Source of the DNA: Ctena decussata
Taxonomy: Eukaryota; Mollusca; Bivalvia; Lucinida; Lucinidae
DNA: 64,000 nucleotides
Reading direction: 5' to 3'
Assembly (NCBI GenBank): GCA_963989385.1
Contig: OZ022499.1
Coordinates: 76,136,203 to 76,200,202, forward strand
Made by a program: the position numbers and the translations under genes. Under the pieces are notes generated by a model. It saw only the letters and a program-made list of their open reading frames with translations, searched no databases and was not told the origin of the DNA. Positions 1 through 9,910 of this stretch are shown here, piece after piece. Position 1 is the stretch's first letter. Each line of letters begins with the position of its first letter.

Positions 1-186
1 CAAAATTTGATGAAACATATACTACAGGGAGATCAGATACTGGTCTTGCAAATGAGGGTAAAGGTTTCAAGTAGCGGGAAAAGGTTGGTAAAATATCAAA
101 CAAGTCCCATTCTTTATTGGATGTCCCTCGTACAATGATCCCAAATATCTAAACTAGCCTTATGAAATTCTTCTGTCAGATGGAGT

Positions 187-246
187 TTTCCCTTTCAAAA
201 CAATCACAAAAAATCTACATTTTGGGGATAGTTTTGGAAGGGAAAT
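187..246. repeat. Degenerate foldback hairpin, relative of the triple hairpin at 4031-4262
   Basis: Short inverted-repeat remnant. The left arm reads CCCTTTCAAAACAATC and the right arm GATAGTTTTGGAAGGG. These match the outer arms of the hairpin units at 4031-4262, but the inner part of the stem (the GATCCGTC/GACGGAT stretch) is missing. The rest of 1-375 is AT-rich with nothing I recognise. Confidence 0.5.
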
Positions 247-375
247 CTTTCTTTTATAGTCGAAGAAATATGGTATTTTGAATTATTTATTTATTTAAAG
301 AAACCTGAACTAGTTTAAATATTACCCAACATGTCTGATCTTTTTTCGTGTTTTTTCTCTTGACTCAATGTTAAT

Positions 376-720
376 GAGGCCTAAGATTAATAAAATTTTG
401 ATTCTAGAAAGATTATGATGCAGTCTTATTCATACAATGTTATCCCTGCTGTGGAATATCCGAGTTCTATACAAATACAGTGCATGTTATGATTCAGATT
501 TAAAACACAACCTCAGAAGTCGACAATAGTCTGCCTTAAACATTCACTTTCCCGCTGTGGGTTCAATATTTCTCGCTATTGTAGTTTTCAACCGACAATA
601 GCACATAGAAATCAAACAATATTAAGTTATAAGTTCGGTATTGATTGTATTGTAATAATTGTGAGCTCTGGGGGCCTCACAATATGTAAAACTTAAAAAA
701 ATTGTCAGAGATTGCTCTCG
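376..720. repeat. Segmental duplication, copy 1, block a
   Basis: This block aligns by eye, in the same orientation, with 9911-10255. Shared landmarks in order are GAAAGATTAT, CTTATTCAT, CATCCCT / TATCCCT, TACAATGCATGT / TACAGTGCATGT, TTTCCCGCTG, TAGAAATCAAAC, ATTAAGTT and ATTGTCAGAGATT. Indels and substitutions are frequent, so the duplication is old. A reverse-strand open frame at 622-966 overlaps it but crosses no known motif and is not preserved in the second copy, so I do not call it a gene. 721-1229 holds low-complexity AT-rich DNA with nothing recognised. Confidence 0.6.
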
Positions 721-1229
721 GCAAGATGATACAGTGCGACAGGGTAAACACATTTTACGGTATTCAAGAGTATGGTTGCTGGCCTGGTATATTGTTGTTG
801 TTGTTATTTTTATTATCTGACGTCTTAACAGGAAACATCGACATAGCGGACTATTAGTGAAAGGAAATGTGACATGAGAACAGAAGACAAAACCCTCGCG
901 AGTGGGGTAATACCCAGAAAATTTGGTTACAAATAAAGCACTAGAATCAGTGCAGTATGTTATCATTCTGTTGTATGTTCAATCTACACTATTATTATCA
1001 TTATCATTATCTGACAGGAAATGGAGGGAGAGAGACCATCAATTCATCTTTACCATGAAATTCCCCGATTAGGATAAAGATTAATAACGATGCTTGATAC
1101 ATATACTAATATTTTACTTGTTTCTGAACAGTAACTATCTCAGTCAAAGAAAGTCAGACAGCTGCATTATAATAACACATGAGTGTTATAACACCAGAGA
1201 AATGGTCGATAGTATTTAGCTATTGTTAT

Positions 1230-1553
1230 GGTTCCCTACTGTTGTTCTTTTGTCTGTTTGTCCCAGGTCTCCACTTGAAGACCTGACCACTTTGCTTTCT
1301 GTTATGTTGTGTAATAGAAAATAGAAAATAGGTAAAATAGATGGTCATATGTTTCGTGTAACTTGTTCTTGGTGTCCGTTGTTTTGTTGTGTTGGTAGCA
1401 ATTCTTTTGGTTTGGATTGAACCATTACGGGTGCAAAAGGGCGAGGGTTTAGGTCCAGTAAAACTTGTTTAAGCTCCTCTCCCTGTTTATTACTGACCGT
1501 TCCAAGGCGGTACTCTGTTGTGATTCCTTAATGTTACTTGTACTTGTTGTCCA
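1230..1553 (-). repeat. Dispersed repeat with ACCGCCTTGGAACGGTCAGT core (copy 1)
   Basis: Contains ACTGACCGTTCCAAGGCGGT at about 1493-1512, the reverse complement of a core also found near 12210 and 21473 (and, as a variant, near 24256). Around it are GGCGAGGG and TTGT/TGTTTTG-rich tracts that reappear with the core at the other loci (as GTTTG/CAAAC-rich strings on the opposite strand). The family is unclassified; I see no terminal inverted repeats and no coding frame. Boundaries are approximate. Confidence 0.45.
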
Positions 1554-1777
1554 GGGGTCGTATCTATAAAATGACTTAAGTGGTTGCTATGCTGTTGCTA
1601 AGGCTAAAGTTCTGTAAAGGAGATTCCGTACAACTATGTAAGTAGCTCTGGAAGAACAGTCTGAAAAAAGACTGTTCCTCCAGATCAAATTTCATAGTTG
1701 TAGGTATTCTCCAACATAGAAATTTAGCCTTAGCAGCCGCATAGCAACGACTTAAGTGGCTTTATAAATACGACCCC
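1554..1777. mobile_element. Palindromic MITE, GGGGTCGTAT family (copy 1)
   Basis: Nearly the whole 224 bp is one imperfect inverted repeat. The left end GGGGTCGTATCTATAAAA pairs with TTTATAAATACGACCCC, followed inward by GACTTAAGTGGTTGCTATG and GCTAAGGCTAAA. The centre is AACAGTCTGAAAAAAGACTG. Two more copies lie at 32308-32529 and 33708-33917. No coding capacity, so it would need a transposase in trans. Here the element is flanked by CCAGG on both sides if GG/CC of the ends is counted, as it is at 32308. Confidence 0.8.
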
Positions 1778-2066
1778 AGGTGCTTGCGTTCACCTGTTAT
1801 GCAATTTGTGTTTTGAGTCGGGGTAGCTGAATGACCACTGTCTGGAAGAGAGCTGTTCATTCGGTTTACCGTGCGTGACTTTCGTGAACTACTGTCAATT
1901 TATGTATATACATTTGAAGATGGGGGAGGGTGGGGTGGTAGGTGGAGGAAAGGGTCTGATTGCATTAGTCCCTATCTTTTCACATTGGCTGCAAAGTCCA
2001 GGTGTTGACAGCATGTCTTTCTCTAAATAGTGTGTCATATGGTAAGATTTTTCTCGACGCGAATCA
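1778..2066. other. No recognised feature
   Basis: Unique-looking sequence. The open frame on the reverse strand (1895-2077) has no motif and low-complexity proline/serine content; I do not regard it as coding. Confidence 0.4.
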
Positions 2067-2265
2067 ATTTGTCGCAAAATTGATAAAGATTATTATTGGA
2101 ATAGCACAAATAAAATCTGTCATTCCATGTTTCGAAAATAGAATATAAATGTCTGGCCATTTCACAAGCGATAGTGATCTGTCATTGTCTTTTTCTTTGT
2201 TATTTCGTTGCAGCAGAATATTGTTTTTGGCTGTTTATTGAAGATTTTAGAACATAATAACCGAA
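2067..2265. repeat. Segmental duplication, copy 1, block b (contains the empty site of the 11494 insertion)
   Basis: Aligns in direct orientation with 11316-11493. Landmarks are GTCGCAAA, the TATAAATGTCTGGCCATTT / TATATGTCTGGCCATTT string, TCTGTCATTGTCTT / TCTGTAATTGTCTT, GCAGCAGAATATT / ACAGCAGAATATT and GAAGATTTTAGAA / CAAGATTCTAAAA. Immediately after, this copy reads ACATAATAACC, whereas the second copy reads ATA, a 530-bp insertion, then TATAATAACC. This locus is therefore the unoccupied paralogue of that insertion. Confidence 0.6.
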
Positions 2266-2687
2266 CGAAGTCGGACGAAGAAGTGCATTTTACTCTCAGC
2301 ATTTTATCCTCAGCCAGCAGCTTATAAAGTGTTACATAGCATATAGAAATAATGCAAACAATACCGGAAAGAGGGAATGCATCAGAGAACGAAAAGTAGC
2401 AGTCCCGGTTTAATTGAGTCTGTTAATGTGCAGTGATCTTATCTTGCAACCGCAAAAGCCCCCACCCCCAGCACGATGCAGTATCACTTTAAGACCACCA
2501 TACCGGCTGTACCAGTATTCTTTGACAGAACCCTATGAAAGCAAGAAACCGGCATCAGAGAAACGATGTTTATTTTTGCATAAAAGAGCGCAAAATATAA
2601 GATAGTGCGCGACAGATATGTCAAAGTGCGCAAACGCAAAAAAATGAGAAAAAAAATGGATAAATAAAAAAAATTAAATGAAAAATA
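2266..2687. other. No recognised feature
   Basis: AT-rich, ending in poly-A-like low complexity (2638-2687) just before the LINE fragment. The forward open frame at 2414-2605 has no family motif and is probably chance. Confidence 0.4.
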
Positions 2688-2718
2688 GGGAGCGCATAAG
2701 TGTCACTTATGCGCTCCC
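2688..2718. repeat. Perfect 15-bp palindrome at the 5' truncation point of a LINE fragment
   Basis: GGGAGCGCATAAGTG is followed by one T and then its exact reverse complement. The right arm is already inside the retrotransposon reading frame, so the palindrome spans the junction between low-complexity DNA and the truncated LINE. It may be a fold-back made during truncated insertion, or chance. Confidence 0.75.
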
Positions 2719-3167
2719 TTGTCATTTCCATATTTCTGTATGCCTGTGAATCATGGACCTTGACAGCAGAGTTAGAGAAAAGAACGCAGGCCTTTGAGAT
2801 GAGATGCTACCGAAGGTTACTGAACATTTCGTACAAGGACCATATAACCAATGAGGAGGTTCGCAGGAAGATCCAAGCAGCCATTGGAGAATATGATGAA
2901 CTCCTGACGCTGGTCAAGAAACGGAAACTAAGGTGGTTTGGCCACGTCTCAAGGTCTTCTGGTTTAGCAAAGACAATTCTTCAGGGCACAGTGAAAGGAA
3001 AAAGAAGAAGAGGTAGACAGAAGAAGAGGTGGGAAGACAATATCAAGGAGTGGACTGGAATGGATTTTGCCAGCTCAACTAGGGCAGCTGAAGACAGGAC
3101 AAGGTGGAAAGGGATTGTTTTGAAGTCAGCTGTGGTGCCCCAACGACCTAGTAAGGTTATAGGATAG
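2700..3167 (+). pseudogene. RTE-like non-LTR retrotransposon ORF2, C-terminal fragment
   Basis: Open for about 155 codons without an authentic start. It matches the C-terminal part of the reverse transcriptase polyprotein seen in many invertebrate endonuclease-reverse transcriptase LINEs. Recognisable stretches are LYACESWTLTAELEKR (residues about 13-28), AFEMRCYRRLLNISY, KKRKLRWFGHVSR (about 72-84), the basic KGKRRRGRQKKRWEDNIKEW block and a terminal VVPQRPS. The endonuclease, the fingers and the catalytic YADD palm are absent, so it is a 5'-truncated copy that cannot transpose. The protein ends just before an AGAAT microsatellite tail at 3162-3184, as expected for the 3' end of this group. 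A second 3' end of the same type is at 27701-27770. Confidence 0.88.
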
Positions 3168-3184
3168 AATAGAATAGAATAGAA
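3162..3184 (+). repeat. (AGAAT)n 3' tail of the LINE fragment
   Basis: About four AGAAT units directly follow the stop codon region of the LINE ORF. Short microsatellite tails are typical of RTE/CR1-type 3' ends. 3185-3500 beyond it holds nothing recognised. Confidence 0.7.
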
Positions 3185-3500
3185 ATGAAAAATAAACTAT
3201 TTGGCAATTTTTTCTCTACTATACAGAAAACAGCCCCAGTTGTTAGCTGTTTAGTTCCCTGTTATGCCATTACCTATGTGAGGATGCCACTTGACCATTG
3301 CATAACAGGATTATGACACCCAATAGACAAGAATATTTGTCTATGAACGATTCTTGTCGAATATTAAGTTTAAGTTTTATGACTCTTCTTTCCTAGTCCT
3401 ACATGATGCTCGGTAGTATAATAATAAACTTAGTCTGAACTTTAAGGCTAAGAACCTTCGCAATCAGACTTAATACTGCTTCTATACTACAATAATATTT

Positions 3501-3737
3501 GAGCCGCAACACGACATAACCAACAAAGTGGCATGTGCACCCAGCGAAGACTCAGATCAGCATGGGCATCCGCATAGTCTGATCAGAGTCTTCGCTGTCG
3601 GCATGAAAGTAGCTTAGACCTTTGGCTACCCTTTAAGCGCACAGCGATGACTTGATCAGACCGGGCGGATGCCCAGGCTGATCTGAGTCTTTGCTTGGTG
3701 CACATGCCACTTTGTTGGATTTGTCGTGTCGCGGCTC
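3501..3737. mobile_element. GAGCCGCGAC foldback MITE, copy A
   Basis: 237 bp from GAGCCGCAAC to GTCGCGGCTC. Left and right thirds are inverted copies of each other (CCAACAAAGTGGCATGTG versus CATGCCACTTTGTTGG, and CAGATCAGC... versus GCTGATCTG). The middle carries a smaller hairpin around the TAGCTTAGACC...GGCTACCC region. No open frame of note. It carries the CATGTG-type arms on both sides. The family recurs 16 times in this window. Confidence 0.88.
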
Positions 3738-4030
3738 AGTCATGTATATCGCCATTATTGATCAATATTTTAAAGTTTTTTATTATGAATTGTGGGAGTC
3801 AATAAAACGCTAAATGATGGATAGTTGTTGGCCAGACGTGGCTAATATTATCGTTCAGATTCTCTTATTATATCGGAGAAGCTCTCTTAGGAAATGTTTT
3901 GATTGTCTTCACAAGTAATGAAAAAGTCTATAAGTCAATATTTGATCCTTAACAACGTCTTTATTACAGTCAGTTTGCCAGTAAGGACTACAGAAGACCA
4001 ACAGTATTTCTTCCTTTACAAGACAGGGGT
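3738..4030. other. No recognised feature
   Basis: Unique AT-rich DNA between two foldback elements; no open frame and no repeat I can pair elsewhere in the window. Confidence 0.4.
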
Positions 4031-4262
4031 TTCCCTTCGAAAACAATCCCAAAAATCTAGATCCGTCGTATAAGACGGATTAAGATTTTTGGGACTGTTT
4101 TCGAAGTGGTCGAAAACAATCCTGAAATCTAGATCCGTCGTATAAGACGGATTTAGATTTTTTGGACTGTTTTCGAAGGGGGTTTCTCTTCGAAAACAAT
4201 CTAAAAAGTTTAGATCTGTGTTATAAGACGGATCTAATTATTTTTTATTGTTTTGGAAGCGA
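4031..4262. repeat. Three head-to-tail foldback hairpins
   Basis: Three consecutive units (about 4033-4106, 4108-4179, 4186-4262). Each begins TTCGAAAACAATC or its variant and ends in GATTGTTTTCGAA-like sequence, with GATCCGTC and GACGGAT flanking a GTATAA-like loop. The first two are close to perfect and the third has diverged. Each unit can form its own stem of about 30 bp. The nearest relative in the window is the remnant at 187-246. Confidence 0.8.
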
Positions 4263-5252
4263 AAACCCATCTAACAGCAGATTTCATAACACTAATTTTT
4301 ATATTTTAAGGTCATAATGGAGAGGACAAAAATACCTTTTCATAGCCGAATAATTTCGTTAGATACAAAAGAAAAGGCTAAGCGACGTTTCGACTTGTAT
4401 ACTAGTTTTCTTGCAACCTCCTGTTAGAGGTACTAATCGGATAGACAAAATAATTAGTCGTGGAATAAAAAACGTATGAAAACTATCATTTCTATTGAAA
4501 TTTACATGTAATGTGTCGCAATGACCGTCCTGTGTTGTTCGGTGAAGACATATTTCTGCATACATGAGAAGGGTGACCCTCACTCCCACCGCCAATAAAC
4601 ATCCCCTTTCTCAAAGGAGTCTCTTATCTAGATGCTTATGAGTGTCATAAACCCCATTCACTATGGCCTCAACCTGTATGAAAGATGAAGTTCTCTTCAT
4701 AACCCCTGAAGATTACTTATGTCCAATAATCGGTCATTAAGGTGTTATGCAATCAAAATATGTCTTTAAAGTGCTCTGCATCTTGTACAATGAATTAAGC
4801 ACTGAGACAAATAGGCGCCAGTGTTACCTTCCACGGTAACAATATCCAATCGAAGATATCCTTTCTATCCAACAAATTGGTTCGAAAACCTTATTTGATT
4901 GCTGATAAAATGGATCTATAAGAGAGAACTCATAAAGTACATGTTCTTTGGAAGCAAATACTGCAAAACAGAAATTTAAATCTACCGTGTTTGTGAGCAT
5001 CTCCACAGCTTGCTTCCTCTCTTTTTCCCTCTCTTTTTCTCTCCGTCTCTCTCTCCCTGATAAATTTCTTTCTCTGAGAGCAAATTCTTTTTTGAGCTGC
5101 GGCTAGTCATGTTTTAACAAGGAGACAACCCAGCAGACACAAAAAACGTTGACGTCGTGAACCCAGTAGGAAGTATTCAATTAGAGTGATTGCCCGTAGA
5201 CGAACATTTTGCCTAGTCAATTCTACTATCCTTATATGAGTCCATTTGTCAC
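4263..5252. other. Gene-free stretch with a CT-rich tract and a half CAGCAGG element
   Basis: No convincing gene. A CT-rich tract lies at 5015-5062. At about 5130-5165 an ACCCAGCAGACAC end with CGTTGACGTCGTGA looks like half of the CCCAGCAGGCA/ACGTC element that is complete at 8186-8230 and 36876-37057. The open frames at 4359-4595 and 4824-5006 (reverse) show no family features. Confidence 0.45.
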
Positions 5253-5454
5253 TTAACCCTTAATGCGCCAAAAAAGCAGACGACAAAATTTACGTCTGCA
5301 GAATTTCAAAAAATGTTTCGTCAAAGCGATATCATATTGAGAATTCGAAACACTAGAGGGCAAACATTGTAGATTCAGATGAGGTGGTTCATCATGAGCC
5401 ACCTCATCTGGATCTACACGGTTTACAAATTTAACTATATTACTTTTTGGCGCT
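5253..5454. mobile_element. GCGCCAAAAAGCAGACGAC MITE with central hairpin core (copy 1)
   Basis: Begins TTAACCCTTAATGCGCC and ends TTTTTGGCGC. The centre is a near-perfect hairpin, GATGAGGTGGTTCATC / ATGAGCCACCTCATC. The copy at 51829-52027 matches it over the whole length and preserves the mirrored TTAAGGGTTAA end, so the element boundaries are defined by comparison. Both strands carry open frames here only because of the palindrome. Confidence 0.78.
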
Positions 5455-5579
5455 GTGCAAACAGTGTAGACACTAATAAGACTCCGCGTTCTGCGGTGTC
5501 TGTACCGAGTCTTGGACCTACACGTTTTGCATTCGCCCCTTTTACGGAACGCTGGCCATGAATGAGTTAAATGACATAT

Positions 5580-5815
5580 GAGCCGCGACACGACAAAACC
5601 AACAAAGTGGTTGTGCGCCCAGCGCAGACTCAGATCAGCCTCGGCATCAAGCTAGTCTGATCAGACTCTTTGCTAAGCGCTCAAAGGGTAGCTAAGGGTC
5701 TAAGCTACCTTCATGCGGACAGCGAAGACTCTGATCAGACTGGGCGGATGCCCAGTCTGATCAGAGTCTGCGCTGCGCGCACAACCACTTTGTTGGTTTT
5801 CTCGTGTCGCGGCTC
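5580..5815. mobile_element. GAGCCGCGAC foldback MITE, copy B
   Basis: Intact 236-bp copy of the TTGTG-type arm subfamily (GTGGTTGTGCGCCC left, GCGCACAACCACTTTG right). Flanks read ACATAT before and ATATCT after, so the inverted repeat extends a little beyond GAGCC/GGCTC, or a TA is duplicated. Confidence 0.88.
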
Positions 5816-6156
5816 ATATCTGTAACTCCGACAATGGCGCCGTTTGGACTGCAGGGGCATTTATGCATACCCGAATTAGCCTAGTGACTGTAGTATATTG
5901 TCTCACTTTGAATTACAATTATAAATAGAGAAAATAAAAGAAAAGATATAAGATGTACGTTAATACATTACGGGTTTAAATACAAGAAATATTTCCCTCA
6001 AAATTTGCAAATCTGATGCACCAAACTCGTGCTATCGCATTATTTTGTTCATCGGATTTGCAACTATTCCGGGAATAAATGTACATGTATTTTAATCTCA
6101 ATGTGCATTGACCTCTACATACAAATACAGAAATTGTTTCTAAATTGCACCAGGGC

Positions 6157-6313
6157 TTACACATGTCAGATTATTAATATTCATTCATTTGTTATTCTGC
6201 GCAGAAGCCAATATATCATGATTTCCTGGCAATTCCTCTCAAGGGAATATAGTTATGTAACCCAAACAGACAAAAGCAACTGAGCGGGCAAGAAAGTCAA
6301 TACGCTGTTACAT
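6157..6313. repeat. Segmental duplication, copy 1, block c
   Basis: Aligns directly with 12783-12926. Shared strings are TTGTTATTCTG, GCAGAA, AATTTCCTGG-like, CTCTCAAGGGAATA / CTCTCAAAGGAATA, CCAAACAGACAA / CGAAACAGACAA and GAGCGGGC. A shorter, more diverged match is at 7156-7262. 5816-6156 holds nothing else recognised. Confidence 0.6.
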
Positions 6314-7155
6314 AGATTTTCGAAGTACCATATTGGCAGTTCTATACATTTCTCTTACAGTGTACATGTTCTTCGCAAAGTAAGAATCAGGACAATTCTG
6401 TCCAATGCAAAGTAGGAATTCTCACTTCGTATTACAATTATGGGGCCAGTTGTTCAAAACTAATGATGTCATTATTTAACATTTCGTTAAAATTTCAAAC
6501 GTTAATATCTCAAATAAGCCAATATTTTTTGTTGAAATTTACACTGCAAAAGTTTTTAACTTTTTTTTTAATATTTTTGTTGAAATAATGTGAGAAGCTT
6601 TCTTCTCATTTGTTTTAACAAAAACTATCAGTGTATTTTCAAATTTTGATTCGTAAAACACTTAACGAGTTGACCTCTTAACAGGCTCGTTAGGTTAACT
6701 ATGCTTTGAACAACCGGGGCCTGGAATTGTACAAGAGTTTTCTGTTGGTTTATTGCATAGGTAAATGTTTCTGCGCAAATTGGTAATCTACGGGACAAAG
6801 TGAGAATCGAATGTTTTTTATCAAAAAACATTTCTAGTTATATATTAAGCTTTGCTGTTGTGTAACTCGATATACTTTTATGTTTGTTGCAAAATCTTGA
6901 AAAATCGGATTTTACTCTTTGAAAGTCTGTATCTGCCGAGACAGTTGGATTCAAGGGCCGACTCTTCACAGTTATCATACCGAAACTGGAGACATGAAAT
7001 ATACTTGGCGTTCGTTGCTACACTTATCCTTTTTATACAGATGAAGCAGGCTGTATTTCATTATTTCTACAGAAAAAGTTATGGTGATGCAATTTTTTTT
7101 TCAGATATTGTATATCATATGCATAAAAATTGTTACTGAACCTAATATTGCTTTG
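6314..7155. other. No recognised feature
   Basis: AT-rich DNA. The open frames at 6628-6831 (reverse) and 6852-7139 (forward) are short, contain no conserved motif, and I see no splice or promoter context to support them. Confidence 0.4.
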
Positions 7156-7262
7156 TGTACATGTTATATCATTCGTTTTTGTGGAAACCAATGCATCACA
7201 ATTTTTTCTGGTAGATGCTTTGATGAGAAAAATATATAGGATACAAACAGGCAAGAGCATTC
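7156..7262. repeat. Third, partial copy of duplication block c
   Basis: Resembles 6180-6285 and 12800-12890: TGGAAACCAATGCATCACAA, then GGTAGATGCT, GAGAAAAATATA and ACAAACAGGCAAGAGC. It is more diverged than the other pair. Confidence 0.4.
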
Positions 7263-7289
7263 GTAGTCTTTTTGGGGTCTTTTTTTCCA

Positions 7290-7420
7290 CCTCATTTTAA
7301 TGCCCCCCCCCCCCCCCGGCCATTTAAAAATAGCGGGGGCATATAGTATCAACGCTGTCCGTACGTACGTCCTGTCCTGTCCTGCCCTGTACGTATACGA
7401 GTACGTACGTACGAAAATGG
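7290..7420 (+). repeat. Terminal fragment of a GGGGGCATATAG-type element with (TACG)/(TCCTG) microsatellite
   Basis: A C-run of about 17 at 7302-7318 is followed by AGCGGGGGCATATAGTATC, then TCCGTACGTACGTCC and GTACGTACGTACG. The same order (C-rich/G-rich inverted start, CATATAG, then TCCG/TACG repeats) opens the element at 31198. Here no tandem monomers follow, so only the 5' end is present. Confidence 0.55.
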
Positions 7421-7619
7421 TTTAACACACAAAGTGAAATGGTCTAGTCCAAACTTAGACAGTCTTTATTTTGCAGTCGTATCATCTTTATTACTCTGAA
7501 TTTGTTAAGCATAAAAAACAATGAAATCAGACCCTTTTTCGGAGAACTGAAAATCTTTTTAAATCTAACAATAATTATCCAGAATTTAGTCCTTCCTTCG
7601 AAAATAGTCCTTCCAAAAT

Positions 7620-7749
7620 GTATATATAAGAGAATTTCTTCCTAGGGAAAAAACGCTTAACCTCCTTTTGAGAAGGGGTGGGGGGGGGGGGGGGCAAAAT
7701 GAAAATGGCAAATTTGATTTTCCAGAAGGTGTATCCATTCACCTTAAGA
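7620..7749. mobile_element. TTAA-ended MITE family, partial copy
   Basis: Ends GGTGTATCCATTCACCTTAA, matching the right end of the complete copy at 46140-46371. It contains TTTTGAGAAGGGG and a 14-G run at about 7680-7694. The left end is not found. 7750-8185 holds nothing recognised. Confidence 0.45.
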
Positions 7750-8185
7750 TACATTTGGCACTGGCAATAATGATGTCTGGCTAAACAAATAACCTGTGTC
7801 AAATATTACATTTACCAGTATTTTTTCAATGCAAATAATCTTTTAAAATTAATCTGACATGTACAAAACGCAACTCGATTTCACCCTGGATGGTGAAAGC
7901 ATTAACACTATGCAACTTTTTACCGAGAATTAGTCCACCCTGCTTCAAAATGAATATGATGTCTCAAGATTTGCCACTTGCAGAAAATGGTCATTGCTCA
8001 TGTTTTATCTATTAGTCTACTAAAACGGTCAGCAGTTGTAGCGGAGTTCCTTCTGAAATGCCTTAGAGAAACATTACAGTTATGAGAATGTTGGAACAAT
8101 TCTAAGTAACTGTTTTCGGACTGGCGCTGTCGTTTCCCCTAATAGAGTACTTATTATGATTTAGACCGACTGGTACACACGTTTT

Positions 8186-8230
8186 CCCAGCAGGCATACG
8201 ACGTCATTTCAACGTCATATGCCTGCTGGG
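8186..8230. mobile_element. Minimal CCCAGCAGGCA/ACGTC palindrome
   Basis: 45 bp, almost entirely one inverted repeat: CCCAGCAGGCATACGACGTC against GACGTT-type DNA and ATGCCTGCTGGG. A longer member of the same family with repeated ACGTC/GACGT motifs is at 36876-37057, a fragment is inside 20475-20562, and a diverged relative is at 48332-48412. Confidence 0.7.
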
Positions 8231-8790
8231 TTGTGTCTCTTGTGGAAATATTCTTTCAAGATAAGCTCCTGAATTCAGCAAAGAAACATATAATACTTTT
8301 CTTGAGATAGCTGCTTCAGGCCACAAATATAAAGCATATCTGAACGGTCACGAATGGTTCACTATGCATTTAAGTTAAAGGATAGCGTATTTAGCAGTTT
8401 AGTTTGAAATATTATTACGACTAGTGGGTCTATCTAAAATTCCTGAATTGACAGTTAAACGAATTCCATTTTGTACTGTTCACTTAAACCTAAAGTGCAA
8501 TGTTCATCGAGAAAATTGTACATATACGTGGGGTGTTAAAAAGTACATGAAGTTTTGCTGTAGCAGTAAAGATCTTGCTGTCAAAATGATTTCTTTTGTA
8601 CTCCATAAACATCCCGTACTACTGTATTATGAAAATTTGAAGGAATTTCAGTGAAGAAATATGCATTTAGCTTATTCTTATATTTGGTAGGTATTGCTAC
8701 AGTGGAGCAGCAGATAAATGACGTCTGACATTGTGTTTGCATTTCTACTTGGCAATGGTTCTTTTGTTTACCAGTTTTCAAAACTATAGC
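8231..8790. other. No recognised feature
   Basis: No repeat pairing or gene motif seen. Open frames at 8424-8654 and 8581-8781 overlap on opposite strands and have no family signature. Confidence 0.4.
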
Positions 8791-9386
8791 ACAATCTTGA
8801 TGATGCCTTTCGAGCTCGTCTGAAGAAAACCAGAAAGCCTAACCAGCCAAGACTGAGATTTGACCTCCAGAAGTTCAGAAACCCAGATGTGATATGCACA
8901 TTCAAAGAAACAAAAGGTTAAATATTTGCATCACTCATCGGTCTAAGGGACGATGTCATGTACATAGATACCAAGATAATCACCAACAATACAACAGAGA
9001 CTGACACAGCTAGTGAAATACTTGGGAAAAAACTCTGGGTCACCAGAGATGGTCTTGACCTCTGTTATGAGACGGGGATTTCGAAGAAGAGGCGATATTA
9101 AGCAGGAGTGAAAGAATATAGGGGAGGTAACAAGAGATTTTAGAAGGTCCTGTAGAAAGCAAAGGAGAACTGGATAGATGCTCAATGTGAGGAGATTGAA
9201 ACCTGTCTGAACAAAAACAAATACAAAAGAGCAGGATCCACCACTATAGGACAAGTCTTGGAAATGCCTACCAAAAGAACGACTGGTTCTCAGCAGATGG
9301 ACAGTATATTTCACAGAGCTGTACAATCTTGAGTTGTGGTGACAATGAAGTTCTAGATTGCAATCAGCACTCAGAAAATGATAATT
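8791..9386 (+). pseudogene. RTE-like non-LTR retrotransposon ORF2, endonuclease-to-RT linker fragment, decayed
   Basis: Conceptual translation, with frame changes and stops, gives FRARLKKTRKPNQPRLRFDL (about 8800-8860), TASEILGK, LWVTRDGLDLC (about 9035-9065), KENWIDAQCEEIE (about 9165-9205) and a following KNKYKRA. This order is characteristic of the region between the endonuclease and reverse transcriptase of RTE-like ORF2 proteins. The strand carries an in-frame stop after the TRDGLDLC block and at least one frameshift. It is interrupted at 9387 by foldback copy C and resumes at 9623. It has no catalytic residues and is not functional. The open frame reported on the reverse strand here is antisense shadow. 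Confidence 0.75.
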
Positions 9387-9622
9387 GAGCCACGACGCGA
9401 GAAAACCAACAAAGTGGTTGTGCGCTCAGCGCAGACTCAGATCAGCCTGGGCATCCGCCCAGTCTGATCAGACTCTTCGCAAAGCGCTTAAAGGGTAGCT
9501 AAGGGCCTAAGCTAGCTTCATGTGAACAGCGAAGGCAGTGAACAGACTAAGCGGATGCCCAATCTGAGCTGAATCTGCGCTAAGCGCACAACCACATTGT
9601 TGGTTTTCTCGTGTCTCAGCTC
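9387..9622. mobile_element. GAGCCGCGAC foldback MITE, copy C, nested in a LINE pseudogene
   Basis: 236 bp, TTGTG-type arms. Its ends have drifted (GAGCCACGAC, GTCTCAGCTC). LINE-derived protein sequence is readable on both sides, so this copy inserted into an existing LINE fragment. Confidence 0.85.
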
Positions 9623-9795
9623 AATACAGTCATTCATCCGTGAGGCAGTTGAGACTGCAATAGCAGCACTAAAGCAGAACTTGTTGAAGCAGATAGGGAA
9701 ACTACGATTGATATTTTAACAAAGATCTGTAATACGACCAGAAGAACACGAAAATGCCCCCCCCCCCTTGGATTCAGTCGCTTGTTCATTCTCAT
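9623..9795 (+). pseudogene. RTE-like ORF2, start of the reverse transcriptase region (continuation of 8791-9386)
   Basis: After the MITE the translation gives AELVEADRETTIDILTKICN (about 9673-9733), which corresponds to the AELxxxGGETxxDxLTxICN stretch near the start of the reverse transcriptase domain in RTE-type LINEs. Next come TRRTRKCPPPPLDSV with a C-run expanded to about 12 bases (9757-9768). The upstream CCGTGAGG...AGACTGCAATAGCAGCACTAAA also fits the family in a shifted frame. Broken. Confidence 0.7.
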
Positions 9796-9910
9796 CATTC
9801 ATCTAAATAAAGTCATACTAAAATCATCTTGAATATGCTTAAAACCAAGGCTGAAGAGATAATCGCCGAAGATTTTTCTTGTTAATTACCTATCGTGACT
9901 AAATTTTTGT

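Noticed and set aside
622..966. 114-codon reverse-strand open frame
   Set aside because: Lies partly in the segmental duplication, is not conserved in the second copy, and has no recognisable domain.
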